In this document: one piece after another, positions 37,735 through 45,912 of the stretch
Numbering within the stretch: the stretch's first letter is position 1
How the letters are laid out: every line of letters starts with the position of its first letter
NCBI RefSeq assembly: GCF_014287635.1
Contig: NZ_JACOPH010000014.1
Coordinates: 20,589-84,588 of the forward strand
DNA: 64,000 bases
Origin: Roseburia zhanii
GTDB lineage: Bacteria; Bacillota; Clostridia; Lachnospirales; Lachnospiraceae
Direction of reading: 5' to 3'
The notes under the pieces: model-generated
Told to the model about the DNA's origin: nothing
Databases searched by the model: none
Seen by the model: only the letters and a program-made list of their open reading frames with translations
Program-made: the position numbers and the translations under genes

Positions 37735-38274
37735 ATGAAGAAAGTAAAAAGTTTAAAGGCGTTGGTGTTGAGTTTGATGTTATGTTTGGCAATGGGAACA
37801 ACTGCGTTTGCAAGTGAAGTATCCACTCAGGGACAGGCTGCCCCTAATGCAAATAAGGCAGTAGAAGTAAGCGATTGTGGCGATTTGGACGTAGTACCTG
37901 CTTATGATGACGCCGTTGCTCTTGCAGATACGATTCAGTATGATGCAAATAGAACCATTACAAGAAGCAATTCCAGAAGCGGTGTATTCAACGGAAATTA
38001 TTATTACACCATTAATAACTCAAGCGTTACAAAGTTGTGCTTAAATGTTTATATGCCTAATGAAAGTGGAACAGATTATCTTCAGGGAACAATTACTCTT
38101 GTAGGAAATGACGGAACAAGTGCACCGGTACAAATTGCTAACTATTCAGGAGATTCATGGACACTGACATTTACAGGTGTTAAGGTAGGCGTTAGATACC
38201 ATTTCCATTATGAGTTGTATTCTGTTGGGTCTTCGCAGGTAGGCTATATTGCTTCTGCTGCTTATGCACAATAA
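37735..38274 (+). CDS. secreted protein, unknown function
   Basis: 179 residues from ATG 37735 (AAAGGAG upstream). The signal peptide has a Lys-rich start, a Leu/Met core and cleavage near AFAS at about 24. The mature part contains a possible prosegment and a beta-rich C-terminal half with GNYYYTINNSSVTKLCLNVY and YHFHYELYSVGSSQVGY. No catalytic motif is visible. It belongs to the group of exported proteins downstream of agr circuit 2. Confidence 0.78.
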   Translation: MKKVKSLKALVLSLMLCLAMGTTAFASEVSTQGQAAPNANKAVEVSDCGDLDVVPAYDDAVALADTIQYDANRTITRSNSRSGVFNGNYYYTINNSSVTKLCLNVYMPNESGTDYLQGTITLVGNDGTSAPVQIANYSGDSWTLTFTGVKVGVRYHFHYELYSVGSSQVGYIASAAYAQ

Positions 38275-38413
38275 TAGCTGCTTGAATATGGGATATTAAG
38301 CAAGCGCAACAGAATATTTTCATTGTATGTTGCATTTTATAGCAATCTGGCATAAAGTGCAACATACTATAATAAGAAAATTAGATTATATTGCTGCTGG
38401 AGGGATTATAAAT

Positions 38414-39100
38414 ATGGTAAATATGGTAAATACCGCTGTAAATAACAATATTTACGCAGGAAGAAAATCAGGTTCAAAATATAACCAATCAAAGGCTTTT
38501 CAACAAAAGGAAGTGTTAGAGACACCGGATGTTGCAGCAGTTAACAAATATGCAAATGTTCAAGAAATTTATGAGGCACTAAAGTGTAACGTGTCATGTA
38601 GAGGATATGAACAGGGGCAGGATGAAATTGCTGAGAAAGAAATTCAAAATGATGAACCAGAAATAAGCAATGATTCCAGTGAAAAAATGACAGTATGGTA
38701 TCAGGGTGTTCCTTTGGAAGAGTGGGCATTAACTGATCCTAAATACACGGATTCAGAAACGGGAATTTCATGGTATATTAGAGATGGAAAATATCCGTAT
38801 ATGGTAGGTGAGGATGCAGAAAAGTTCCGAAAACTTTGTGAAGAATCCGGGGAGTTTGCGCTAAAGAAATTTGCGGAAATGACGGGATTAATACAGAAAT
38901 TAGATGACAATACAGTAGCGTATGTGGGTGATAACGGAATTGCAGTTAAATCTAAAGATGGGAAAGAGATGTTTGTGGACACATCAGGCTTATCATATGA
39001 TATTGTTATGGATATGTTCAGAAATTTGCCTAGAAATGGGAATTTTTTCAGCAATAAGTATTGGTCAGACAATATACAGAAAGCACAGGCTCGGAGCTGA
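38414..39100 (+). CDS. unknown protein in the agr circuit 2 region
   Basis: 228 residues from ATG 38414 (GGAGGG upstream; a longer frame is open but unsupported). The first 80 residues are Asn/Gln/Glu-rich and probably disordered; the C-terminal 140 residues are compact, with WYQGVPLEEWALTDPKYTD and WYIRDGKYPYMVGEDAEKF. No signal peptide is present. No family is recognised. A terminator at 39202 follows. Confidence 0.7.
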   Translation: MVNMVNTAVNNNIYAGRKSGSKYNQSKAFQQKEVLETPDVAAVNKYANVQEIYEALKCNVSCRGYEQGQDEIAEKEIQNDEPEISNDSSEKMTVWYQGVPLEEWALTDPKYTDSETGISWYIRDGKYPYMVGEDAEKFRKLCEESGEFALKKFAEMTGLIQKLDDNTVAYVGDNGIAVKSKDGKEMFVDTSGLSYDIVMDMFRNLPRNGNFFSNKYWSDNIQKAQARS

Positions 39101-39201
39101 TGATACGTTATATTGCAAGAGTGTGTATGCTTGGACTCCGATAGGAGAAAGCAGATTGGTTCTGATTGACAGAAGAATCATATGATTTCATCATTAATTT
39201 G

Positions 39202-39240
39202 GCAGGCAATAATATTCAAATTATTGCCTGCTAAATTTTT
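39202..39240 (+). terminator. rho-independent terminator
   Basis: GCAGGCAATAAT pairs with TTATTGCCTGC around a short loop and is followed by AAATTTTT. It closes the exported-protein group. The remainder of the gap up to 39387 holds no recognisable gene. Confidence 0.8.
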
Positions 39241-39386
39241 ACCAAAATTCTTCTAATACCGTTTTTAGACTAGGAAATATTGTTGAAAGCGTACTCTCAA
39301 TATATTCTTTAGAGCAGAACTGTAGCTTTGAAATAGTATCAATGCTGTGTTTTTTACTTGATTTCTGAGTAATTTTTGTTCTGTTG

Positions 39387-39419
39387 GTCATTTTCTGCAA
39401 AAACAGGTCACTTTCTGCA
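39387..39419 (+). promoter_or_regulatory. second LytTR-type operator of agr circuit 2
   Basis: GTCATTTTCTGCA at 39387 and GTCACTTTCTGCA at 39407, a 20-base period, match the agrBD operator almost base for base. An extended -10-like TGCTATTCT lies about 30 bases further on. A tiny ORF (MNMLIE, ATG 39523) with AAAGGAGAAG precedes the membrane-protein gene at 39589. Confidence 0.75.
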
Positions 39420-39588
39420 TAGGATATTTTCTTTTGCTTTGATTCCTGCTATTCTTAGAATATACAACAGATTGCTCTATATGGCACATTGAATACTGAG
39501 GAAAGGAGAAGTAAATATAATTATGAATATGCTTATAGAATGATCTGCATATAACGACAAAATGATATTAAAATAGGGGGTGATTTTG

Positions 39589-39852
39589 ATGAAAGATTTT
39601 CATTTGAAGATTTTAGCTATAATAATGATAATTTTTGGCATATTTGGTTTAAGTACGCTTCCGTTTCTTTCCATTATTGTCCAATATATTGACTCAATAA
39701 CTGGATTTAGTTCAGGAAATGGATATCTTACCAATAACATGGATTATCTTTTTAAAAGTCCTCTTATTTATATTGGTGGCTTTTTTGTTTTTAGTATCAT
39801 TTTGGCAATTATTTATCTGGTTTATAGTTTTTTTAAAGCAAAGCGGGGGTGA
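39589..39852 (+). CDS. small membrane protein under the agr circuit 2 operator
   Basis: 87 residues from ATG 39589 (GGGGGTGA upstream). Two membrane segments (about 5-27 and 60-80) flank an extracytoplasmic loop with TGFSSGNGYLTNN. It lies seven bases upstream of the frameshifted secreted-protein gene. Small membrane proteins beside exported peptides often act in export or immunity; that is only a possibility here. Confidence 0.7.
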   Translation: MKDFHLKILAIIMIIFGIFGLSTLPFLSIIVQYIDSITGFSSGNGYLTNNMDYLFKSPLIYIGGFFVFSIILAIIYLVYSFFKAKRG

Positions 39853-39858
39853 CTTCTA

Positions 39859-40474
39859 ATGAAAAAAATAATTAGTATGGTTTTAAGTTTTATATTGATT
39901 TTGGGGGTGCTCGACAACAGCGTTTGCTGCGGAGACTCATAACTATGACACTGAAAATTTGCCTCATGATGGAGCTGATTATTTTGAAACGGAAATTAAA
40001 GCTGATGAGGAAAATGAAGAACGCATTTCTGATTTTGTTACCGTATATGGTTATCAATATACCAAAGGTAGTTTAAAAAGTGGTGCATGGAGAAATGGCA
40101 CGAGTGGTGGTAGTTCTACATCTAGCGCAAAATTATCATTGAATTACACTCAAGATACTTCTTATAATATTTCCTTTAAAGCTTCAGTTTCCGGTGGATA
40201 TACAAATGGTGGAACTATAGGAAGTGAGTTGGGTGTTACACTAGGTGCATCAAAATCATATTCTTTAGGTAGCGGATACTCCGTAACTGTTCCAAAAGGA
40301 TCTCATTATTTAATCAAATATCGTCCTATGTATTATACATATAAGGTCGTTGAGACAAAATATAAAGAAAGATATAATGAAGCATTAGGCGGCATGGAGA
40401 GATATGTGGTTGAAACAAAAACCTGCTATGTAGACGTATTTTCGCACTGGGATTTTACACATGTAGCTAAGTAA
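39859..40474 (+). pseudogene. secreted-protein gene with a frameshift in a G5 run
   Basis: ATG 39859 gives MKKIISMVLSFILILGV and then stops after 27 codons; after one-base correction in the GGGGG run (39903-39907) it becomes a normal signal peptide ending TTAFAAE, continuing 185 residues to 40474. The mature part has an acidic start, a beta-rich core (SYSLGSGYSVTVPKGSHY) and no recognised domain. It is downstream of the second agr circuit 2 operator. The reading could be ON in siblings with G4. Confidence 0.75.
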
Positions 40475-40538
40475 AGGTGTATGTTACACTAAATAAAAGC
40501 AGGGAACTATCTATATCCATGCTTCAAACTGGAGATAA

Positions 40539-40561
40539 AGCTCGTGGATCTGCCACGGGCT
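40539..40561 (+). terminator. hairpin terminator after the frameshifted secreted-protein gene
   Basis: AGCTCGTGG pairs with CCACGGGCT (G-U allowed), followed by TTTTCTC. Confidence 0.7.
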
Positions 40562-40636
40562 TTTCTCATGTTGTTATATACATTTTGCTGAAATTTTAAA
40601 TTTCAGTGTAAAAGTAGATTGGTGTTTAGAAGGAAT

Positions 40637-40680
40637 ATGCAAAGTATTACACGAAAATGTCAAAGGATTACAGTTTCCTA
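40637..40680 (+). promoter_or_regulatory. second LytTR-type operator of agr circuit 1
   Basis: ATTACAC (40646) and ATTACAG (40667) repeat with a 21-base period, preceded by ATGCAAAG and separated by AAATGTCAA as in the agrDB 1 operator. TATAAT lies at 40701-40706. It controls the XRE gene at 40735. Confidence 0.72.
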
Positions 40681-40734
40681 AAACCCATAATAATTTCTGA
40701 TATAATGCGATAAGTCAGAAAGGATGATGGGGCT

Positions 40735-41079
40735 ATGGGGAAAAGAGAGCACATATACGAAATTATTGCAGAGAATATCAGAAAAGAACGCAGAAGGCTT
40801 GGAATTACACAGGCAGAGCTTGCAGAACGGGCAGATGTATCATTGGATACTATCAAAAGTGTTGAAAATGGCAGAAGGGCAATGAGTCTTGATACATATT
40901 TGAATATTGTTCATGCATTGGAGTCATCGCCTATGGTTTTGATGAGCCAGCAGCACCCAGAAAAACACATTGAGCGTTTTGCATTTATGATGAATCGATG
41001 TGACGAAAGAGAAATAGAATTTGCATTACATATGATTGAACAAATATTAAGAGGACAGGAAGATTATCTGAGTGAATAG
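40735..41079 (+). CDS. XRE-family regulator under the agr circuit 1 operator
   Basis: 114 residues with an N-terminal helix-turn-helix (ITQAELAERADVSLDTIKSV) and a helical C-terminus. The promoter region contains the circuit 1 LytTR repeat, so quorum signal 1 probably controls this regulator and whatever it represses. The ribosome binding site is weak. Confidence 0.85.
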   Translation: MGKREHIYEIIAENIRKERRRLGITQAELAERADVSLDTIKSVENGRRAMSLDTYLNIVHALESSPMVLMSQQHPEKHIERFAFMMNRCDEREIEFALHMIEQILRGQEDYLSE

Positions 41080-41103
41080 ACGGGTAGTTATCCTGTCCTT
41101 TGT

Positions 41104-41337
41104 CTATGACTCTTTTGCAAATTTTTCAGCGAGATGGTATATGATTTCTTCAATGGTGGGAGTATCATTTTCACATGGAAAGTCTGTCCAGAAGCGTTGC
41201 ATTTTTGGATCAGGGCTTTTTAAAGCAATGGAAACTGCCCGCCCAATTTCCTGTTGGACTTCTTCTTTTGTGATTCCTTCTTTTTCGGCAATGATTTCCA
41301 AATATTTATCAACAGAGTATGTGTTTTTATCATTCAT
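41104..41337 (-). CDS. small protein resembling a Spo0A C-terminal-like DNA-binding domain
   Basis: 77 residues on the minus strand: VDKYLEIIAEKEGITKEEVQ followed by GRAVSIALKSPDPKMQRFW. The layout matches short Spo0A C-terminal-like proteins seen in Clostridia. It converges with the XRE gene upstream (25-base gap). There is no good ribosome binding site, so expression is uncertain. Confidence 0.55.
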   Translation of the reverse strand: MNDKNTYSVDKYLEIIAEKEGITKEEVQQEIGRAVSIALKSPDPKMQRFWTDFPCENDTPTIEEIIYHLAEKFAKES

Positions 41338-41585
41338 AGTGTTGTTGTGAATCCTTTCTGAGAAGGGTATTTGCGGTCAAATTGTCAGGTGCTTGAATTG
41401 TCCCGGTTGAATACCATAAAAGTAAAACAGATAATCCGTTCTATATTACATAATAACCTTGAGAGCTGTTTTCTATGCAGATTATGGCTATTTTCTATTC
41501 TATCATATACATACAGTATGGTGCATACACGCACCATATCATTATAGGACACTCTTGCGTAGAATACAAGGAGGAGGTCTTTGTA

Positions 41586-41798
41586 ATGATAGTATATGAC
41601 AGGTTATGGATCACACTCAAGAAGAAAAATATTAGCCAGTATGCACTAATTAAAGATTATGGAATAGATAAAGCACAGTTACAGCGATTGCGAAAGAATA
41701 TGGTCGTAAAAACGGTAATCCTTAACAGATTATGTTCCATACTTGATTGTAAGATAGAGGACATCATGGAGTTTGTGCCGGATGAGGATATTAAGTAA
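41586..41798 (+). CDS. small Cro/CI-type regulator
   Basis: 70 residues from ATG 41586, AAGGAGGAGG upstream. The product is a bare helix-turn-helix (SQYALIKDYGIDKAQLQRLR, then NRLCSILDCKIEDIMEFVPD), a form frequent among control genes of ICEs and plasmids. Probably a repressor of element functions. Confidence 0.82.
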   Translation: MIVYDRLWITLKKKNISQYALIKDYGIDKAQLQRLRKNMVVKTVILNRLCSILDCKIEDIMEFVPDEDIK

Positions 41799-41990
41799 AG
41801 AGATATTTCCAAAATGTAATGAGAGTTTGGAAATATCTCTTTTTTAATCCGCAAATATTTATATTCTTGGTATTAAGGTGTACAATATTCCACCTGAAAT
41901 AGCTGGTTTAGTCACTCTTACAAAAGATTCGCTTACGGTACAATGAATACAGCTTAAGCAAATATATAAGGTGCCGGAAAAGAGTGGAAG

Positions 41991-42314
41991 GTGTACTACG
42001 ATATTGTTAATAGTGGAGAAAGAATAAAAGAGTTGCGTGCGGCAAGAAGAATGACAAGACAGCAGCTTGCCGAGCAGATTGGATTGTCAGTGGATGCTCT
42101 GCGGAAAATTGAAGCTGGTGTAAATGGAGCAAAAATAGATACGCTGATTAGTATTGCTGAATTGTTTCATATAACGTTGGATTATCTTGTGTGTGGGTGT
42201 GAAAGAAAGGCAGAAGTCGATGATCTGCTGGTTGGTCTGAAGGAGAAGGAAGTACAGTTTATCCGGAATATGGTATTAAATGCCGTTGACAATATGAAAC
42301 TTCTGACAGAATAA
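41991..42314 (+). CDS. XRE-family regulator
   Basis: 107 residues; GTG start with only a weak ribosome binding site (GGAAG close by). The helix-turn-helix is clear (MTRQQLAEQIGLSVDALRKI, EAGVNGAKIDTLISIAELFH). The C-terminus is helical. It resembles the agr-associated XRE protein at 30126 (LRKIEAGVNG versus YRKLEAGVTG). A terminator follows. Confidence 0.8.
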   Translation: MYYDIVNSGERIKELRAARRMTRQQLAEQIGLSVDALRKIEAGVNGAKIDTLISIAELFHITLDYLVCGCERKAEVDDLLVGLKEKEVQFIRNMVLNAVDNMKLLTE

Positions 42315-42317
42315 AAA

Positions 42318-42358
42318 AGTCGGATTGCATTTTTGATAATGCAGTCCGGCTTTTTTTA
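42318..42358 (+). terminator. rho-independent terminator
   Basis: AGTCGGATTGCA pairs with TGCAGTCCGGCT around ten bases and is followed by TTTTTTT. Confidence 0.9.
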
Positions 42359-42359
42359 T

Positions 42360-42985
42360 AAGGATTTGGAACAGGTGGGAGTGTTACTCTTAGTTCAAAA
42401 GAGTGTCGGTTACTGTAGAAGATGCGTGGTGTCAGTTATACTTTGTTCAGGTTCTGAGAAAAGAACCGTTGAATATTGAAAACAGAATAGGACACGCATA
42501 TCCCACGAGCTTATATCGCCTTGTCTATGACAGGGTGGCAGAATCCCATTTCGTGCGATGACTATCCTCAGAACTGTAGCCGATTATGAGAAACGTAACA
42601 GCAGGAGCCTTTAAGGATAAGAGCAGAGGGTTGTGCCTACCGGGTTAGCAGCCGGAGGTAATGAGATAATAAGTGCACCTGAATTTCAGCAAAACGCATT
42701 TTCAGAGAGTGGCTACTTTCGTAAGTCCAGATGGGCAGGAAACTACGAAGTGATTGTGGCTGGCAAAGGATATGTTACCCGATATGGGGATGGTTAAGAA
42801 ACCGGGAAGATAGTATTTTATCTTCCCACACAAACTGATTTGCAGTAACCAGCAGACAACAACGGGGCTTATAAGTGCAGAGAGCATTGGCAGGTCAGTT
42901 TATGTGAGGTGACAAACTATAAAGAGTCAAGAGGTTTTTGAAAAAAGTTAGATTTGCAAAAAAGGGTAACTTTAATAAATCATCT
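42360..42985. other. structured non-coding or decayed region
   Basis: No intact gene is supported. A short coding-like piece starts at ATG 42587 (MRNVTAGAFKDKSRGLCLPG) and appears to continue in another frame from about 42634 as VPTGLAAGGNEIISAPEF up to a TAA at 42794-42796, as if one frameshift had occurred. Local hairpins include GGTTCT...AGAACC near 42450 and GGGAAGATA...TATCTTCCC at 42802-42827. It could be a decayed small gene or a structured RNA locus; I cannot decide. Confidence 0.4.
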
Positions 42986-43035
42986 GAATATACCGTATTT
43001 CAGATGAATAGACAAATAGATGTGAGAATAGCTTT

Positions 43036-44211
43036 TTAGCGAAGCTTCTGAGTATTAAAGTCTATATCCTTCTTCTCCAATGCATAGATGACTCTGATTA
43101 GTTTCTTTGCTACATGAGTAATAGCTACCCTGTGTTTTTTGCCTTCTGCACGTTTCTTTGCGTAGTAAGATGCAAAGGTTATATCGGACCGAATTAAAGG
43201 AAGGCAGGCATTAAGAAGAACGTAACGGAGTTGTGATGAACCATGTTTCACCATTCTGCCACCATGAGATTCTGTTCCAGAATCGTTAATGCCGGGTTCA
43301 ATTCCGGCAAATGCAAGCATTTGACCGGGATTTGAAAAATTGGATATGTCACCATACTCAGCATAAATAGAGGCTGCTGAAATAGGACCGATACCAGGAA
43401 TAGACATATAGTGAGGATGTACTTCATCAATAAGTCTGGTAATCTCAGTTTCGAGGGTTTTAATTTCTTTGCAGAGAGAGCTGTACAGTGTCAGCAAACT
43501 GTTTAATTCGATATCAAAGATAGAATTATTGACACCGACTGTGCTGGCAGCCAACTCTTTCAAGCGAAGGAACTGTTGTATAGAGAACTTGCCTCTTGAG
43601 ACACAACGGAGTTTGTCATAAGAGGCGGAATTCATGTGAGCCATTTTTTCGGCAGAACCGTAATTTTCAAGGAGATAGATGGCCGTTTTGGAAAGCCGTT
43701 CATTGAAAAAGGGTTTAAACTCGGGAAAAGTATGATCTAAAACATTAGTGATCTTCACAAGATAAAAAGAACGCTGTCGAATGAGACGATCACGTAAACG
43801 GGTTAGTGACTTTAAGGAATAGGCGTGGTAAAATCCTTTTGAATGGGGTTTGTATTCAACTGTCATTAACCACCGGGCTATTGATTCACAGTCAACAGAA
43901 TCGGTTTTGGTTCGCCTTAAAGTTGTAGACTTCTTATATTCCTTGATGAGAAATGGATTAATTTCCATAAAGCTGTGGTGAGCGTTTTCGAGGAAAAGTT
44001 CGAGATTGAGGGCGTAATGAGCAGTTGATTCAAACCCTATTTTTATATCTTTGGGACTGGAGAGAGAATGAAGGGTAGTAAGCAGATGTTCAAAACCATG
44101 CTTGTCGTTAGTAATGGTAAATTTAGAAATAATCTGCTGGTCGGCTGCAGAAATGATGCAGCAATCATGCTTGTACTTGGAAATATCAATTCCAACAAAG
44201 TACATGGACAT
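43036..44211 (-). CDS. IS110-family transposase (DEDD recombinase)
   Basis: 391 residues from ATG 44211, with AGGAGGT eight bases upstream. The N-terminal RuvC-like part begins MSMYFVGIDISKYKHD with an acidic residue, and includes TKTDSVDCESIARWL with another. The C-terminal transposase_20 part has SIPGIGPISAASIYAEYGDI and the Ser region GTESHGGRMVKHGSSQLRYV. Such enzymes insert with the help of a bridge RNA. The frame is intact, so the element may be active. Confidence 0.93.
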   Translation of the reverse strand: MSMYFVGIDISKYKHDCCIISAADQQIISKFTITNDKHGFEHLLTTLHSLSSPKDIKIGFESTAHYALNLELFLENAHHSFMEINPFLIKEYKKSTTLRRTKTDSVDCESIARWLMTVEYKPHSKGFYHAYSLKSLTRLRDRLIRQRSFYLVKITNVLDHTFPEFKPFFNERLSKTAIYLLENYGSAEKMAHMNSASYDKLRCVSRGKFSIQQFLRLKELAASTVGVNNSIFDIELNSLLTLYSSLCKEIKTLETEITRLIDEVHPHYMSIPGIGPISAASIYAEYGDISNFSNPGQMLAFAGIEPGINDSGTESHGGRMVKHGSSQLRYVLLNACLPLIRSDITFASYYAKKRAEGKKHRVAITHVAKKLIRVIYALEKKDIDFNTQKLR

Positions 44212-44440
44212 AGAGATATACCTCCTGAAATAAAATTTAGCACTGTTGTCTTCCACAGAGAATTCGACTGTGTAATCACGTAAATAGAAACGTCAAGCGT
44301 TAACAAACTAATTACCAGTAATAGACGAAAAGCTGTGGTCTGAGTCACCTCCGAACAGTCAAAGCTGTAATAAAGTAGATACAGATCCACAGTGCTTTAA
44401 GTATTATAATGGAGTATTCAATAAAACCCAAGAGATTGGG
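44212..44440 (-). ncRNA. candidate IS110 bridge RNA region
   Basis: A non-coding stretch upstream of the transposase gene (minus strand) with several inverted repeats, for example CCACAG...CTGTGG and CCCAAGAGATTGGG. In the IS110 group the bridge RNA is encoded in this flank. The boundaries and loops cannot be fixed by eye. Confidence 0.4.
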
Positions 44441-44547
44441 AGAAAGGAGAATAATCCATTACCCTCAAAAAAGGATAATTGGATTATACGAGATAAAGTG
44501 TGCACAGGATATCAAATCAAAATAAAAACAGGAATGGAGATTTTAAA

Positions 44548-44970
44548 ATGAATAAAGCAGTTATATATTTTGGAGCAACAGGAAATGAGGCAGCAGATCA
44601 GATGGTAATGCAGGTTCTTGAGGAGTATTGCACTGTGAATGGATATGAGGTGGTTGCAGTCATTTCAGAGAATGCAAGACCGGAGGGAATGACATTTCCT
44701 ATGAAGTTTGCCTTTGTCGGTATGGCAGAAGTAGAAGATGTTGATGTGGTTGTTACTTTTATGAGTGATATGGTGGGCGATTGTGAAGAAACAATTATGG
44801 ATAACATTATTATGCTCGGAGAGCACGGCATTACGGTTGAGACAGCAAACGATGATATGGCTGGATATTATCAGAAGATGGAGCAGGCAGGGAAAAAGGA
44901 AGATAACGGTATTGTTTCACTTGCTGATTTTATGGCAGTATTTTTCAGACGTCTCAGAGCCGACAGATAG
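44548..44970 (+). CDS. resolvase-fold protein without catalytic serine, 1
   Basis: 140 residues from ATG 44548 (GGAGA upstream). Its run of strands and helices follows a serine resolvase N-terminal domain: AVIYFGATGNEAADQ where recombinases have A-IYVRLS, LEEYCTVNGYEVVAVI, then VDVVVTFMSDMVGD where recombinases have IVVKDLSRFGRD. The nucleophile Ser and conserved Arg residues are absent, and there is no DNA-binding C-terminal domain. It may have been recruited as a regulator of the neighbouring recombinases; this is inference. Confidence 0.65.
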   Translation: MNKAVIYFGATGNEAADQMVMQVLEEYCTVNGYEVVAVISENARPEGMTFPMKFAFVGMAEVEDVDVVVTFMSDMVGDCEETIMDNIIMLGEHGITVETANDDMAGYYQKMEQAGKKEDNGIVSLADFMAVFFRRLRADR

Positions 44971-44978
44971 GAGGTTTT

Positions 44979-45299
44979 ATGAGTAAGTGTTGTGTTATCT
45001 GTGTAGGCAGGAATGCCGACAGAGCCGCAGACAGGATAGAAGCATATGCTAAGAAAGCGGATTTTGAGATTGTAGAAACAATCTTTAAAGATACGAAGTC
45101 TGTGGAAAGACTTAAATTTTATATCGAAAGAGATTTTATTATCAGTATTCTGGTAAGCAGTATCTATGATATTTCATCGGACAAAGATGTGGTAAAGGGT
45201 ATTATGGAGCTTGCAGCGGAGCACGGTATCAGTATCAATGACGAGAGCAGGGGCTATGAACCTGCTCTCATCTCGTTTGAGGAGGATAATGCCGGATAA
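44979..45299 (+). CDS. resolvase-fold protein without catalytic serine, 2
   Basis: 106 residues, eight bases after the previous gene, with AGGAGG. CCVICVGRNADRAADRIEAY and the segment ELAAEHGISI repeat the same degenerate resolvase-like plan as the neighbour, with catalytic Ser and Arg positions missing. Similarity between the two is low but the spacing of hydrophobic strands agrees. Cytoplasmic; function unknown. Confidence 0.55.
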   Translation: MSKCCVICVGRNADRAADRIEAYAKKADFEIVETIFKDTKSVERLKFYIERDFIISILVSSIYDISSDKDVVKGIMELAAEHGISINDESRGYEPALISFEEDNAG

Positions 45300-45456
45300 A
45301 AAGGAATTAAGCATAGTGACATTTTCATCAGAAACCGTGGTGTTTGATGGGAAAGGAGACAGAGTTGTTGCCTGCCCTACGCAACAGGAAGCTGTCGAAT
45401 ATATCCGTGGGCAGGAAATACCAGTTGACAGACAAGGAAGTGAATATTATGAGTGA
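45289..45456 (+). CDS. 55-residue protein between a resolvase-like gene and mazF
   Basis: ATG 45289 follows GAGGAGG and overlaps the previous stop. The product contains ELSIVTFSSETVVFDGKGDR and CPTQQEAVEYIRGQEI. It overlaps the mazF start by eight bases, the position of an antitoxin gene, but has none of the usual MazE/ribbon-helix-helix features. It could be a novel antitoxin or unrelated. Confidence 0.6.
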   Translation: MPDKKELSIVTFSSETVVFDGKGDRVVACPTQQEAVEYIRGQEIPVDRQGSEYYE

Positions 45457-45835
45457 AATAAGACGGGGCGATATCTGGATGGTTGATTTTGGAGTACCGG
45501 AAGATGAGAATGACCACAAGCTGCACGGTATCAGACCAGTAGTGATTGTGAGCAATGACAGTGCAAACAGACATAGCACAGTATTCCATGCAGTACCGCT
45601 TACAAGTAAGATTCATAAAAAGACATATCTGCCAACACATATTTTTATCAGTTCGTTTAAGGCTGTTGGATTAAGAACGAACAGTATCGCTCAGTGTGAG
45701 CAGTTATGTGATGTGAAAGATACGGACCTGATAGAAAAAATCGGGAAAGTAAGCAAAAACCAGTTAAGACAGATAACAAAAGGTATGCAGATCCAGTTGG
45801 GTATGAGTACAAAACATAATAATCCAATCGCATAA
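45449..45835 (+). CDS. mazF: MazF/PemK-family toxin
   Basis: 128 residues from ATG 45449. RRGDIWMVDFGVPEDEN, GIRPVVIVSNDSANRHS and VPLTSKIHKKTYLPTHIFI are the standard MazF blocks of this RNase family. MazF cleaves mRNA at short specific sequences. It fits in an element as a stability module. No recognisable MazE lies upstream. Confidence 0.9.
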   Translation: MSEIRRGDIWMVDFGVPEDENDHKLHGIRPVVIVSNDSANRHSTVFHAVPLTSKIHKKTYLPTHIFISSFKAVGLRTNSIAQCEQLCDVKDTDLIEKIGKVSKNQLRQITKGMQIQLGMSTKHNNPIA

Positions 45836-45912
45836 ATTCCAACCGGGGCGAAAGCTCCGGTGTTACATAGCCGTCAGCATATCTGGCGGCTTAATTTGAT
45901 TGGAGGGATAGG

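Larger units (their letters stand above)
42990..44440 (-). mobile_element. IS110-family element, ends approximate
   Basis: One transposase gene on the minus strand with non-coding flanks. IS110 elements have no terminal inverted repeats, and no clear boundary can be set here; an A6GG-type sequence occurs on both sides (near 42958 and 44469). The long flank upstream of the transposase gene is where the guide (bridge) RNA of the IS110 group is expected. Confidence 0.6.

Noticed and set aside
42360-42985. group II intron
   Set aside because: No domain V-like hairpin or intron-encoded reverse transcriptase is visible.
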